From assembly GCA_963969595.1 (NCBI GenBank), contig OZ018412.1, forward strand, positions 8,124,501 to 8,188,500: a DNA stretch of 64,000 bases, given 5' to 3'. Below, one piece after another: positions 22,191 through 35,685 of the stretch (positions are counted from its first letter, which is position 1; each line of letters opens with the position of its first letter). The notes under the pieces are model-generated. The model was not told the DNA's origin. It searched no databases and saw only the letters and a program-made list of their open reading frames with translations. The position numbers were made by a program, and so were the translations under genes. Source of the DNA: Neckera pumila (Eukaryota > Streptophyta > Bryopsida > Hypnales > Neckeraceae).

Positions 22191-23226
22191 TAAATTCTTT
22201 CATTCACACTTAAAGCCATTATTTATTTGTTGGATTGTTTTTATTAATTTATACCTAGTGTTTTGGATTTAGGGTTCAATGCAGTGAATTTACTTCATTA
22301 ACTCCTAGAATTTTTGGAACAAATGGAAAAATTATTGCTTCAGAGTATAGGAGGCTCGAAAAGCACTCAGTCGTTAAGAACCGTCCCTAGAAAGGAGCTT
22401 GAAATAGTGCACAGCGTTCTGAAAATGAAAAAATAAATAAATGATAACAACTTGGAGTTCTAAATGCATGGTATTTACTAATTGAATGGATGGTTTCAGA
22501 GTCCCGTAGAGTTCATTCTTAACTAAATGGATAGGGGTCTCTTGATTACATTCAAAATAAGAATATGTTGTTGAATGACCTTCTTACAAGTATTGAAACA
22601 TCTGAACTAATGATTAAATCAAGCATTCAATTCAGATTTAGAATGGGTTGCTTTTAAAAACCATTTCAATTGCTTTAGCCATGTTGCAATGCAAATTTTG
22701 AACAAGGCCGGATTATTTTTCATTTTTCAAACTATGCATGGATGGGTTTCCAAGGGCCTATGATTACAAATAGGGACCTACAACAGATTGTATTTGTCAA
22801 TTCATAACTAATTTAATAATACTTCAAAAATTATGAAACGACTTGTGCTGGATTCTTCATCTATTTCTCCTTCACTGAAAAATATGTTACAAGTAGTCAA
22901 ATTTTTCCGTCTCAAGAAATACATGAAAAAGCCAAAAAGGCATACCAACCCTTAGATAAACGATTTTTGAACCTCCTCCCTTTGTCCCTTAAGTACCGTT
23001 TTATATGACATCCAAACAAAGATATTGCACTGATGGATAGTGAAGGTAAATGACAACATAGAAAGGAAAAAATGAAACTTCATATATTCAAGTATTCCCA
23101 TGGCTTACTTGATTACATAGTTCAGTTGCATAAAGAAAGGGAAAATTGAAGACTAAGATTGTCTATATGTACGCCTTCGTATAATACCTTCTACAATTGT
23201 ACTATTCTATAAAATTGTAGTATACT
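22191..23226. other. AT-rich interior of element 1, no gene
   Basis: Nothing recognisable apart from general AT-richness. It forms the 3' flank of the minus-strand gene that ends at 23227. Confidence 0.5.
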
Positions 23227-24456
23227 TCAATCCAAATCAGAACTGCTATCGTTTTTTTTTTTTTGAGGTGTAGAACCAGAGCCATCATATGGCCCATATC
23301 CACTTGATACTCCTCCTTGCCCATAATTGCCGTAGTAAGGCAATCCAAAAGTTGGAGGCGGGATTGAAGCATTCTGTTCTGATCCGCTAGTTCCAGCATG
23401 ACTTAATCCACCGTAAAAGGAGCTTCCACGATGCCCATATGAATCGTACCCTCCCGTTCCAAGATAATACTGCAAGCCGTCATATTGAGAACCACTGCAA
23501 TCCATATAACTTGGATTTCCATGGGATCCTCCCACTGTTGGATGATATTGCGACCCGGCATATTCTGAGTTCCTCAAGTTCATGTTCCTTGGGTCTAGGA
23601 AGCCTCCTCCGACATTTGGAAAGTCCTCTGAGTCGTCTCGAAGATCCTTGTTGGACCGTGAACTTCGTTCTCCACGGTGAGGGGTACTTGCATCATGATG
23701 ATGATGCGCATCATGCGATGATGCATGGTGCCTACGGGGTGGACCGTAATCATCTTTACTTCTCCTGAGCGCTTCTTTTATTTCGTTCTCGTAATCTATG
23801 TCTTGACGCTCCTCTCGGCGTTCATGTCTCTCCGGAGATGGAGAACTTGGAGTTGGAGGGCCTGGAGGTGGAGGTGGCAAGGGTAATGATGTCTCTTCTT
23901 CATCTTCATCATCAATGTCCTCTGCATCTGGCATTGGCCAAGGTGGGCACCCAAATTGACCACGATTAGACCAGGTCGGCATACAATCGCTTGGACCTTT
24001 CCAATTGCTAAGTATCACGGAAGAATGACAAGTCATTTTGGTCTCCTTATTCATCCCTATCACCGTACGCCAGTCTACATTTTTGTGCAGCACAATCTCC
24101 GCCCAAACCATTGCCATAGTAGAATAGTTCATAATGTTGGGCTTTGAGGCAGCTAGATTTGTAGCTGCCCAAATTTCTTCGTATCTCTCGATGAAATGTC
24201 GACTGGTGCACGTCTTCATAGGGCCTTCCCAACGTTTGACCTGTTTCTCCAAGTTATCAATCATTGGCCATAGTTTGGCGATGTGTGACATTGTGACGTA
24301 TTTTTTGCACATCGTGCAACTCCAGTGGTCTTCAGACTCATACTGCCATCCTTCTTTGGCCACATTGAATTCGTCAAAGTAAACGTCCCAATCCAATTCT
24401 TGTGGTTTTCCCTTTGTATTTTTTTTGAAAAGATTGGGAAGCCCTTTTCGAGACAT
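23227..24456 (-). CDS. Pro/Gly/His-rich cargo protein with an unrecognised N-terminal domain
   Basis: Intact frame. Start chosen at the second ATG (24456, MSRKGLPNLF), giving 409 residues. Residues about 20-140 form a domain also found in the RING proteins at 27917 and 44137. Its shared features are an ELDWD start, CKKYV.MSHI..LWP in the middle, a Cys then a His-Phe pair, and a closing MVWAEIVLHKNVDWRT. The rest is low complexity: an acidic patch, a polyproline run, an Arg/His-rich segment with HHHHD, and a C-terminal Gly/Tyr/Ser-rich region of the kind found in disordered, RNA-binding or phase-separating proteins. No enzyme motif is seen. Function is unknown; a binding or scaffold role is inference. 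A CGGACGG tract lies about 180 bp upstream. Confidence 0.7.
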   Translation of the reverse strand: MSRKGLPNLFKKNTKGKPQELDWDVYFDEFNVAKEGWQYESEDHWSCTMCKKYVTMSHIAKLWPMIDNLEKQVKRWEGPMKTCTSRHFIERYEEIWAATNLAASKPNIMNYSTMAMVWAEIVLHKNVDWRTVIGMNKETKMTCHSSVILSNWKGPSDCMPTWSNRGQFGCPPWPMPDAEDIDDEDEEETSLPLPPPPPGPPTPSSPSPERHERREERQDIDYENEIKEALRRSKDDYGPPRRHHASSHDAHHHHDASTPHRGERSSRSNKDLRDDSEDFPNVGGGFLDPRNMNLRNSEYAGSQYHPTVGGSHGNPSYMDCSGSQYDGLQYYLGTGGYDSYGHRGSSFYGGLSHAGTSGSEQNASIPPPTFGLPYYGNYGQGGVSSGYGPYDGSGSTPQKKKNDSSSDLD

Positions 24457-24639
24457 GGTGTCCCTTCTTGTTGTGCTTAAGCGTCTCCCCGCACAGTCCA
24501 AACAATATGTTTATAATGTGATGATTGAATTAAAATGTATGTTACACTCATTCACAGAGTCACAGTTGTTCGCACTCCAAGTCGAAAGAGGCACGCAGAG
24601 ACAAATTGTCACTGGATCACCCACTCCGCAAGGGAAACA

Positions 24640-24890
24640 ACTGCGCGGACTGAGCCGTCCGCACCCGAATATATACCTTCCGCTCGGGCGGACGTCACTA
24701 TCCCAATCGGCCGTCCAAAGATGCGTCCGACCCTCCCATCGGACGGCTCACGACCACGGGTGGACGGAACGAGGCGCTGACAGGCGGACGGGAAGACGGA
24801 CGGACGGCCTCGCGGAGTGGCGGACGGGCGGACGAGCGGACGAACGACCGCGCGAAGTGGCAGACGGGTGGACGGACGGACCGCACTGGA
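24640..24890. promoter_or_regulatory. CGGACGG-type tract upstream of the Pro/Gly/His-rich gene
   Basis: GC-rich repeats such as GGCGGACG and GACGGACGG, starting about 180 bp 5' of the ATG at 24456. Interstitial CCCTAAA-like sequence follows at about 24962-24990. Confidence 0.55.
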
Positions 24891-25059
24891 GGTTGGCTTG
24901 GATTCCATTCCATTGCCTAGGATTCCCTGGTTTCCATGAAATCCTAAACCTTCAATAACAACACCCTAGACCCTAAATCCTAAACCCTAGATTCTATCAA
25001 TCTCAGTCTTAATTATTTTCTGGTAGTTCGTTGTGTTTTTTTTTGGATTGAAGTTCAAA

Positions 25060-26980
25060 TAGAAAGGTAACGGGAAGAAATTCCAAATCAATTAATCAAA
25101 CCCAAATTCTATTCAAATTTATCAATTTCATTTAATTGAAAATCCGAAATGCAATAACTCAATAAGAACCTCCAATCCTATTCAAATTAAATTCAAATGT
25201 AATGCAATGTACATTAAGTTCAAATTCAAAATTTCAAATCAAATTCAATTCAAATTCAATAGACATAAGAATTTCTGGAAGTTCCTAATTGATTTGGATG
25301 ATTATTTTTATTGTGTTCAAAATATGAAATGAGCTTTGAAGAATAATTGCTTCTAAGGAATTTATTGAATTCATTTTAGAATGAAAATGAAATAAAGAAT
25401 TTCAATATCAATAAACATGAAATTCACGTATATTTTTTGATGCAAGAATTCCGTGTACATGCAATTGAAATTGTAATGCAATTCACATTCAAAATTTCAC
25501 ATTCACATTCACATTCATATTTAATTTCACTTCAATTTCAATTGTATTTTGATTCTATTTCAATTCAACCTCAATTCAATTTCAATTCAATCTCAATTCA
25601 ATTTCGATTCTATTTCAATTACACTATGAAAGTTTAATTCAATTCAGATTGAAACCATGATGAACTAAAATTATAATTTACGAAAGCTTCATATTCAATT
25701 GGATCAAATGAACGTGTACTTTGAATTAACTTTTAAAATCAATTGATATGAAGAAACGTATTACACTTTCAAAAACAATTTTCAAAAATTTAAATTCAAA
25801 TGCAATTTTTGATTTTGAATTCAATAACATGTGACCTGCATTCAAATTCACATTTAAAATAAGTCCAATTGAAATAAAGGTGTTCAATTCCAGTTTCAAT
25901 TCAATTGAAAATTTAAATCAACTCCAATTCCATATTTCCATATTCCAATTGAAATCCAATTTCAAGTGCAATTCCATTCAATCCCAATTCATATTCTAAT
26001 TTAGAAGTGAATTCACTTTCAAATTTGATATTCCAATTCAATTCAAGTAACTTCAATTCAATTCAATTTAGATTTTAGAAGTCCAAATTCCATTCCATTG
26101 ATTTAAACATTACAATTGAGTTTCATTGAATCTTTGATTGAATTCGAAATACAAATTTCTAATTAAATGTCAAGTTCAAATTTAAAATTAAATTTCAAGT
26201 TTCATTTAATTTAGACTTAAATTTCATTTTGTTCAATTCAAAGTTCAAACGAAGTACAATTCAATTTGAAATCCCGATTTCAATTCCTATTCCTAATTCA
26301 AATGCAATGCATAATCAATCTCAATTCAATTTGTATTGAATTGAGAGTAGAATTCAAGGAACCCTCAAAGTCAGTTTCTATTGAATTGGTTAGAAACTTT
26401 GATAATCATGTGAACTTGGAAAATGAATGCAATGCAGTTGAAACTACATTTCATTCTAATTGGATTCTAGTTCTAAAGTTTAGGAAAGAACATTGAAATT
26501 AAGATGTAATTCAGTTCTAATTAAATTCTAATTCACATTAAATTCTATAAAGATTTCACTGAAATTGTAATTCACTTGAAGTAATAAAATTCTAATATAA
26601 ATTCTATGCAATTCATTTCAATGCATAATTAATTCAAATAATAATATATTGAAGATTCATATTCAATTATGCATTTGACATTGTAGTTTAATGGAATTGG
26701 AAAATCAATTTCACTTCGTACACTAAAGCATTTATGTCTTCATTGTCCAGCTTCTAAGGCTTGGCCGTTCTGTATCTCGTTTTCTTTTATGCAATGGTTC
26801 TTTCCATTTGTTCCACCAAAAAAATTAAAAATAAATATCAAAGCATCAAATACACTTCAGAATGAAATTGAAGAGAACAGTAATTCAATTGAAATTCAGA
26901 TGCATTTGAAATGCAATCAAAATTGAATATAAATTCTAATGCAATTTAAATTTCAAAGTAAAGCAAATCATTGATCAAAT
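25060..26980. repeat. low-complexity CAATTCAAATTC tract (~1.9 kb)
   Basis: Long degenerate repetition of TTCAA/ATTCAAATTC. It is the reverse complement in character of the tract at 21060-21600, so the two face each other across the gene between them. No coding sequence seen. Confidence 0.75.
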
Positions 26981-27397
26981 TCAACTTCTGTGGAACTTGA
27001 AATTACTACTGAAAACAATGACAAGACAACTCAATACAAAAAATTCAACATGAACACACTTAGAACTTGAAATCTATAAACAAATTTAATCCTTTAAACA
27101 TTTTTAACTAATGAAAACAAATTCAATTCATTATTCACACTTGAAGTGAACTATTCAAGCACAGAAGTTTAAAAAAGTGCTCATTTCCAATTTCTACTTC
27201 ATTTAATTGAACTAGTTTGAGTAGTCTCATCACTTTCATTTGTTTCATGGTCGAAACATTGAAGGTTGCATCTTTTTGGCAATAGCTTACTTACTTACTT
27301 AGGAGGATTTAGAAGTTCATGAATACAACAAAGTAGAATCGGACGAATCCTATGCTTTCATGACTTCAAGGAGATGCAATATGAAATTGGCAATTGT

Positions 27398-27645
27398 GAT
27401 CCCGTCCGCTCTGCTGATGGCCCGCTGTCCGTCCTCCCGTCCGCGGGCCTGCCGCCCGTCCGCCTGTCGCTCGTCCGCCCGTCCGCCCGCCGCCCGTGCG
27501 CCCGTGCGCCCCTTCGGGACTGCTTCGGCCGTCCGCCCGTCTGCCCGTCCGCCGGTTCGGGCCAGGTCCGCGTGGTCCGGGATAGCTTCGGCGGAGGGTC
27601 ATTTCTAGGTCTGGGGGCGGACGGCTATATGAGCGGACGGCCATC
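27398..27645. promoter_or_regulatory. CGTCCGC-type tract upstream of the RING-H2 gene
   Basis: Repeated CGTCCGCCCG and related units, ending about 270 bp before the ATG at 27917. Confidence 0.55.
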
Positions 27646-27916
27646 ATCTTTCTCCTCACTTCTACTCTCCCATTTAGGAAACAAGCCACGTTGGATGTGC
27701 TACTGTTGCTTCACCGCGCCAGTTGCTCCTATGTGGTTGAGAGTTGGGGTCAATTATCTTTTTTCGATACGGATTTTGGAAATTTATCACTTTCACACGT
27801 TTGAAGACATCGGGATGTGGTTTTAATATTCGGCGAGCGTATCTAGATTTTTGAAAATTACATTTTCAAATTTGAACTTGACAATCATCACACGACAATC
27901 AAGGCATACGATAGTC

Positions 27917-30900
27917 ATGGCAACTAAAAGTGCTGGTGGAGCTGAAAGCAGCAAGAAATCTAAGCCTAAAGGGGCTGGTCAGCAGCTGCGGTATGATATT
28001 CTCATGAACGACAATATTAAGGCGGAGGACGATTGGGAGAAGGAGGTTGCAGAGTATTGGACTTCAAAATTGTGCAAAAAATATGTGAAGATGTATCACA
28101 TTGGAAAGTTGTGGCCCGGAGAGTGTCATGCTCTTCACACTAAGGAGTACTATTTCAAACCAGGAAATTGCCTAAACCGTCATTTTGTGCACCGCTCGTT
28201 GCAGGTGTGGCGTTGTCTTTTTGGAGACAAGGGAATGAGCAAGGGCAAAATAAATTACAGTTTGGCATCCATGGTTTACGCTGAGTTGATATTGGCTCGC
28301 AAAGTGGATTGGAGCACGTATCCTACAACATTGGCAGTACCACTTCAACTGGCCCCTCATCAAAAAGATATTCCTGATACGTTTGTATCAAATATGGAAG
28401 CTGTTCCAGGTCGTGGTACATCAAAGGATGTAGCGGAACAAGTACCTATTGTCGTTCAAACGGAGGAGCTAAATCTACAAGTGACAAGGAAAGAAAATAA
28501 GGAGCAATTTCTTCAATCCAGTGAAGCGAAGGCCATATCAAATGATCCAGTGGAAGGGAAAAACATTTCACTTCAGACCGAAGTGAATTCTATGAAAGGC
28601 ATCGGAAGAGAAAGTGACGTTCAAGGTGAAAGTAGCAAAAACGTTATTGCAGGGAGCACGTCTGCTGATGTATATGGGGAAGGACTTGTGATTGTAGTTC
28701 CATCCACGTCTAGGAATCATGTATCAAACAAGTCAAATACAGTGCAGGAAACTTCTGTATTTATGGTGCCCCGTCTTCCAAATGAAGAAGGTTCGATGGC
28801 GCCATCAGAGAAGTCCAAAGAAGACGTTCCCATTGAAGAACTGGAAAGGGCGAATGCTACAATCACTGATCTTGTAGAGAGCGATGCCTTGGTCGACATT
28901 ACTAGTACAGATGGTTTTAAGGAGAAGAACCGATGTGAAAGTCCCCCCTCCAAATCAAAACATACAGGGGTGCCTTTGTAGAAGCCATCTGTTGATTCCG
29001 TTGTCAACAATGACAAAGAGACACCGGATCCATACTCTCATCCACTATTGCCATTGTTGGATCGCGAAGATCTTTGGAGATTACGCCAAATACCCCCACT
29101 ACAAGAAATGGAGAATTTCTTGGAGTGTACTCTTCGATGGAATAAAATTCAAATTGGCCCAGCAGGTTTTGCCGTATCAAATGAAGGAGGCCCTGCAAAT
29201 GAAACTTGTACTGATCCGGAAAGGGGCACTACCCATGAAGGATGTTCCAACTCACGCTTCTCTGATATGGAGTTTTCTGAAATGTGGAAAAGCGCTATAT
29301 CTCTATCGTGTACTGCTAGACTTGTGGCTGAATGCACACCTGCCCTTGAGGCAATTGTTAGTTCATTTTCTCAAATCACACCACAGATTATGCATGGTGC
29401 TCTGGCTTTTAGAAAGTTTGTTGATTTTGCGAATGAATTGCAAGAGCACAGGGTGGAAGACCTGAAGCACTTAATTGAGCTTGAAGAATTAAATAAAGAG
29501 CTCAGGCAAGTCGTCTATGCAAAGGAGGACCATGATGACTTGAAGGAGAAGTATATGGCATTGGAGAGAGAGAACGAGGGTTTGAAGAAAGAGAATGCAA
29601 GTGTACAGCTCAGAATGTATATGGCATTGAAGAGAGAGAATGAGGGTTTGGTGGTCCAAAATAGGAAGTTGACAGAGGAGCAGAAGACATTCGAGGACGC
29701 TATACAGGAGTACCGCCAGATGTTAAAATTAAAAAAACAAATGATACATACCTTAGAGAACGAGAAGACATGTGAACTTTGCAAGGGCTCAATGGAGGCA
29801 AGTCAACGAACTGAAGAGAGTGATCGACTTTCTCTTCCATTGGACAAGGGCAAAGCTGTGGACAAGACAACCAAAGTCACAGAGGTCATTGATAGCCACC
29901 AAGCTATGGCTCCTCTCTCTCTTGCGCTTAACATTGTGGAGAAGGGCAAAGCTGTGGACGAGAGCACACAAGTTAAAGGGGCTGTTGATAGCGTGGAACC
30001 TATACCTCTTCTCTTATTGGAAGGTCCTTCTACGCAAACAATTGACCTTATTGTTGAAGAGTTAAAGCAACAATTGGACTTGGCAATCAAAGAGAAGAAT
30101 GAGGCGGAGTCCTCAATGGCACGGATGGAAAAAGTAGGACTTTTAAGCGATATCCTTCCAAAGGGTTTAGGGGACCTACGGTGGTTGTTTTGGGCGAGGC
30201 AACTACAAGATACTTCACATGTGTCTTCTCGACTCATGAAAGGGCTGTTGAGGTATGCAATGCAGTCTGACAGTGCATACAATCACGTGGAGAGTTCTTA
30301 TGTGCGTCTCAAGAAAAAATTAGAGGAGGAAAGAGCGAATCCTGATGTGCACATTACGGTTTGGGGAGACATGGATCAAATGTTTGAACGCCTAAACCAC
30401 GGCAAATCGTACAACTCCGAAAACATCGATTGGGCTAAAGAAGTGGAAGAAGGATGGGTTGTTCACAACACATTGTCTGCTCACATTCTCTCGCACGAGA
30501 AGACACTTGTAATTGGCAGTACTCCGAATGTCATGTTGTTGAAGGAGAAGTGTTGTCTTTGCCAAGTCTCATTTGGGCCCGAAGGAGGTTTAACTTTGGG
30601 TCAATGTGGCCATAATTTTCATGTTATTTGTATTCAAAGGGCCGCAACGTATAAAGCCCAATGTCCCGTGTGCCGTATTCCTATGAGCCGGCGGTTTTAT
30701 GAAATGCTAGGGATTTCGCTTATGATGCCATCGGGCCACGAATACAATCGGTGGAACCTTCCACTAGACCAAGCGCCATACAAATTCCAAAATTACTTCC
30801 ATTGGGGAAAACCAATTGAGTGGAACTTTAACCTAGGAATACATGGGTTAATTGACCCCGAGATTACTCCTGTGGATAAGTATTTTTGGATGACACGAGA

Positions 30901-31624
30901 CGTGGAAGTGGAGTTGCGCGCCTTTGGAAATCCGATGCTTGAGTCTCGAGAATTATTTTGCCGCAGCATGGGAGGACATTGGAGCAATGAACATGGCAAA
31001 TTCTTTCGTTTTCCGGAGAAGGAATGGAAGAAAAACAAGACCGATGACTGTTTGGTCGAGGTAGAGCGCGACCCTGAAGTCAGTATGCAATATCTAGGGT
31101 ACAACCATGATTTGATAGGGCGGGCCCTCGTTTTGTTGAAGTTGGAAGAAGCAGCAAAGGTGCGTTTAGTAGTGAACCTTGACCAACTATTAACAGCGGA
31201 TCATAAAATGGAAGATGTTGCTCAAGCATTCGACAGGAGGATGGATGACGTTATCACCAAATGGAGGAATTATCTAAGGGGGGAAAGGGCAGATGGTGAA
31301 CTCAATCAATTTTATGTGAAAAGTGAAGATGAGGAAATCAAGAAATTTCTGGATGCAGTAGATTGTGCTGTGAGGGCTTTGAAGGCGGGTGAAGTGGCCT
31401 TGTCACCTAAGCGAAAGAACAAACAAAAGATTACACAGGAGGATGACCACTCTCCGGAAACGAAAAGACAGTTTGCAAGGGTAGACATGGAAGTAGGAGC
31501 TTCTTGTGAACTCCACAATTATCGTCAACAAGGCAGTCCTCGACAGATACCTCGTCGAACAAGTAGAAGACTCATGGAGAGAGAGGGAACATCTTGTGAT
31601 GTGGAAGACAATAATGATGCCTGA
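27917..31624 (+). CDS. large coiled-coil RING-H2 cargo protein, one in-frame TAG
   Basis: Start at the ATG at 27917 (MATKSAGGAESS). One frame runs to a TGA at 31624, about 1,235 codons, broken only by a TAG at 28979-28981 after residue 354. Residues about 25-135 are the N-terminal domain shared with the genes at 24456 and 44137 (LCKKYVKMYHIGKLWP, MVYAELILARKVDW). A Ser/Thr/Glu-rich linker follows, then a strong coiled coil (about 29460-29770), then RING-H2 at about 30547-30680. Its ligands are Cys in CCLC, CGHNFHVIC with two His, and CPVC. A conserved C-terminal region with EYN..NLP, HWGK and GGHW follows. RING-H2 proteins are usually E3 ubiquitin ligases; that activity here is inferred. The stop suggests decay, readthrough or an unseen intron. 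Confidence 0.75.
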
Positions 31625-31997
31625 AAGTAATAGGAAAATGTTTCATTTTCTACTTTAGACATACATTACTATTAACAAAAGATTAATAGGTAATGTACTA
31701 AGTGTAGGCCTTTTCTTTTTTTCACTTTGAATACTATACTTAGTGCATCGCGCATATGATAATTTCTTTTTTAAGTTGAATAGGTGTGTGCCCAAAAAGA
31801 TGTTTAAACTATCATGTTAATCTCTTTAAATATATCTATATATATTTACATATATTTATGTGTTTTTTATTTGTATTCTTTGATCATTTTTTATTCGTTG
31901 GTTCTCTTCATTTGTTTAGCATTTGGCTCAATGATATTGTTGTTCATTTGTAATAGTGATTCCCCATTGTTAACTTGTTATTGGGGGAAAAAAAAGG

Positions 31998-32170
31998 CGA
32001 ACCACTATTCCGCTAAACGCCCGCCTGACCGCCTGGCACCTGCTCGGCCGCCCTCCCGTCCGTCCGTCCGCCCGCCCGTCCGCCCGTTCGTCCGCCCATC
32101 CGTCCGCCTGCCCGTCCGCCCGCCCGTCCGCCTGGCCGTCCGCCCGTCCGCCGGCCCGTCCAGCGACCGT
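31998..32170. promoter_or_regulatory. CGTCCGC-type tract upstream of the hAT transposase
   Basis: Tandem CGTCCGCC/CCCGTCCG units in both spacings, ending about 300 bp 5' of the ATG at 32470. If transposase binds these repeats, as Ac transposase binds its own subterminal motif, this could be an autoregulatory promoter. Confidence 0.55.
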
Positions 32171-32469
32171 TGGGGCTTATTGCAACGGTAACTTTGACAA
32201 AAACCAATAAAACCAAGGAAGAAGGTAGTTCATACCACTCCTGCAAAACTGAACGCTAAGATTTCCAAGAACTGGAGCTGCATTTTTTGTGTCTCTTGCT
32301 TGGTAGTGTATAGTTCGGTGAACAGGGAGGCTTTGGTTTCCAAGGCTTCTTGCATTATTTGTATTTGATACATGGGACATGATTATGTGATGATTTGAAC
32401 GTACATATATTTTAAAGTGTGAACAAATATTGATAAATTGGAAGTGAAATTTGGAGGAAGCTTTTCAAA

Positions 32470-35400
32470 ATGAGTAAGGATTTCTCAGGGTGGTATACTA
32501 TTACAACAACTGGTAAAGTAAAGTGCAAGGCATGCAACTTGGAATTTGCGAATCGAAAGTGTCGCATGTTGAGTCATTTGGGATATGAGGGGAAGAACGG
32601 TACTCGTGACACAGGAATAAGCCTTTGTAGTCGATTGACATCTGCAGTTCGAGCTCTTTTTGTCCGGTGTGATGGATCGTTCCCACGGAGATCAGATCTT
32701 GAGAACATAGATGGTGAACATCTTGCAATTGTCGCAAGCAATATGTCGAATGGAAGGGATTCGGAACGTTCAACACAAGAAGACTCGTGCACAGCTCCCG
32801 ATCAAACAATTCGTTCAGCTTCAGGGATAAATAAAAATACAGGAACATCAAGCCAACATGGAACTCCACCTTGTTCCATTAGTAGGCCTTGAAGACAATG
32901 CCAGCTACTAGATGGTTTTGAGGAAGCCAGTAGACAGAATTTAAATACGTTGTGGGCCAATTTTTTCTATTCGGCAAACATACCATTTGCGGTAGCACGA
33001 AGTGAAGTATTCAAAGAGGCAGTGAAGAAAACGGCTGAGTTCAAAAGGCCATATAGCCCTCCTTCGTATCTTGCTTTACAAAAAAAATTGTTAGACCAAG
33101 CGAAGGCAAGTATTGAGGTGAAATTGCAAAAGCGGACTGAAGATAGTATTCGAAAATTTGGTGCAACATTGTCTATCGATGGATGGACCTCCGTTACAAA
33201 TCGGCCATTGATAAATGTCATGCTCGTGTCTTCCGCAGGAGAACAATTCTTGGGATCCGTGGATACAAGTGGATTTGAAAAAACCGGAGAATACTTGGCA
33301 AGTATTTTGGACGAATTCATACAGAAGGTGGGGCCAAAGAATGTGGTGCAAGTAACCACGGACAATGCTTCTGTGAATCCTAAAGCGGTCAAAATTATAA
33401 CACAGAAGTATCCGCACATTTCTTTTCAAGGGTGCATTGTTCACGCCTTGAATTTGTTACTCAAAGATTGGGGCAAGGAAGTCTGGGTAACAGAAGTGGT
33501 TAATGAAGCACGTCTAATGTTGAAGTTTTTTAGGAAGCGGCACATGCCGCTTGCAATTTTTCGTACTTACGAAAAGGAATTGAGCTTGTTGATGCCTGGG
33601 GAAACAAGATTTGCCTCAAATTTCATTGCATTGGAGCGCTTGCTCAAGGTGAAGAGCGCACTACAACAAAGTGTGACTGACCCGCGTTGGGAAACATACG
33701 TGAGGACTTTGTCGGACAAGAACAATGATAGCCGCACAAAGTCTCGGGTTGTGAAGAGTATAATAAAGAGCGCTGAATTCTAGAAGAATTGCAAAAAATT
33801 TGTTCAATTGGTGGGCCCTGTTGTGTATGGCCTCCGCGATCTAGACGCCAAGACACCATGCATGGGCAAGGTTTTACATATTTTGAGGAAAATACGGAAA
33901 CATGTAGTGGATTTAGAAAATCCACCTTTTCGGTTCCAAAAGAAAGAGGTGAAATCACTACAGAAGGCATTCCAGAGTAGATGGGAATTGGTGGAGAGTG
34001 ATCTCATGTATGCTGGAGCTCTTTTAAACCCATACCTTCTTCACGATAAAGACTTAGCCGATGATGATCATGCAATTAACGCATGCAAGAATGTATTCAG
34101 GCAAATATGTAAACGTGACGAGTACGCAGACGTTGTGAAGGAGTTCATGGCTTTTCGACACAGGGAGCCTCCTTTTCACAACATGTTGGATCCAAGTGAG
34201 TCAAAATTATCAGCGCATGCTTGGTGGGATTTTGAAGGCGTATGCGGAAAACTCATTGCTCCAATTGCAAGGAGAATATTGGGGCAACCTGTATCTTCAT
34301 CTGCATGTGAACGCAATTGGAGTAGTTACTCTTTTGTTCACAACAAATCTCGTAACAAGTTACAAACAAAGAGAGCGATGGACTTGGTGTATGTTTTTAC
34401 AAACTCAAGAGTCTTGTCCGCATCAAAGGAAAGAGATGAGAAGGAGTGGTACCGTGAGAATGCGGAGTCTGAGGAATCCGAGGGGCCCCTTGAGGACAAC
34501 GAGAGTAGTGACGACGATGATTTTTGGGAAGATAATGTTGTCCATCACGTAAATGACAAAGAGTGTGAAGACATGGAGGAATCCGAAGATGGACAAGGAA
34601 GAAGCAATGATGACCTTGCAGATGATGCAGGAGGGGATGTAAATGAAGCCATGCACAATTCCGATGGTGTTACATGGAATATGCAGAATGATCATGTGAC
34701 CAACAATATTGGAGACGAGTATGATTACCCTGCAGATGATGGTCACATTGGGAGTGACGAAGATGTACCTTCCATAGCAAAATTTGTAGATGGAAGTCGC
34801 CTTCTAAGCACCGAATCGCTTATGACAGAAAAAGATGACAGAAATGTTCCACTAGCAACTGAAAATGGGATTACGATTGCAGTTGGTACCTCTGGAAGAG
34901 GAGAAGTGCTTGGTACGGAAAAGTCTTCATTGGTAACAATGGCACATTTGGAAAGGAATGGCAAAAGAAATGAGGAAGACCAAATGAATGCGGACAATAT
35001 AACATTGGAATTTGAAGAAAGATTGGCGAGCAAGAGTATTGTGGAACAAAGTACTCTGGACCTTCCAACGCAATTACCGATTAACGGTACCACTTTATTG
35101 GATTCAAAAAATTCTGGAAATCAAATGCGAGACTCCAACATATCTTCAAGTCGCACTGATGAAGATAATGAGACTTTGGATTCCGTATTGAAGAAAAAAG
35201 AGGGATGCCCACCACAATCTTCTATGAAGCCATCAAACGGGAAATTGAAATCTTTAAACGAAATACAGGCATGCTTCAACGAGGGACAACAAATAGGACA
35301 AACAATGCTGGAAGAATCTATTCAGGCTAAGAGGAGACGAGTGATGGAGCCATTTGCTATATCCCCGAAGAAGAAAGCAAATCTAAGAAGACCTCCTCTT

Positions 35401-35685
35401 GATACAAGTCAGCGAAATGCGTTACCTCCTTTCCAAAAAGGAAAATCGAATGATTGTCTTCGAAAACGCATAGGGAAAACTTTAATACAAGTAAAGAAAG
35501 AGCAGAAGATGGGCACGTCAAAGAGAGCTTGTACATCTAGGAAAGTGCCAGAGAATAGGGGGAATAGTCAATTATCTTCTTCAGACGAGGAAGATAACAC
35601 GTTTGATAGTGAAGATGACGGACTTCCATCAAATGACTACAGTAGTGGGGCAGAGGTGAAAGGAGATATTGATTACCACCCTTAG
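32470..35685 (+). pseudogene. hAT-superfamily transposase, nearly intact, with long acidic C-terminal extension
   Basis: One frame from the ATG at 32470 to a TAG at 35685, about 1,071 codons, interrupted by TGA at 32890 and TAG at 33781. The N terminus is BED-finger-like (VKCKACNLEF then a His and a Cys). A DUF659-type core follows. Catalytic acidic residues are Asp in SIDGWTS (33178), Asp in TTDNAS (33361) and Glu in SACERNWS (34309). CIVHALNLL is the usual Cys/His motif. The hAT dimerisation region ends near 34430. A tail of about 410 residues follows, rich in Asp/Glu with a basic, nuclear-signal-like KRRR patch. Typical hAT transposases are 600-800 residues. The TAG at 33781 sits where relatives usually have a Trp, so it is probably a point mutation. 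This gene identifies the surrounding element. Confidence 0.9.
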
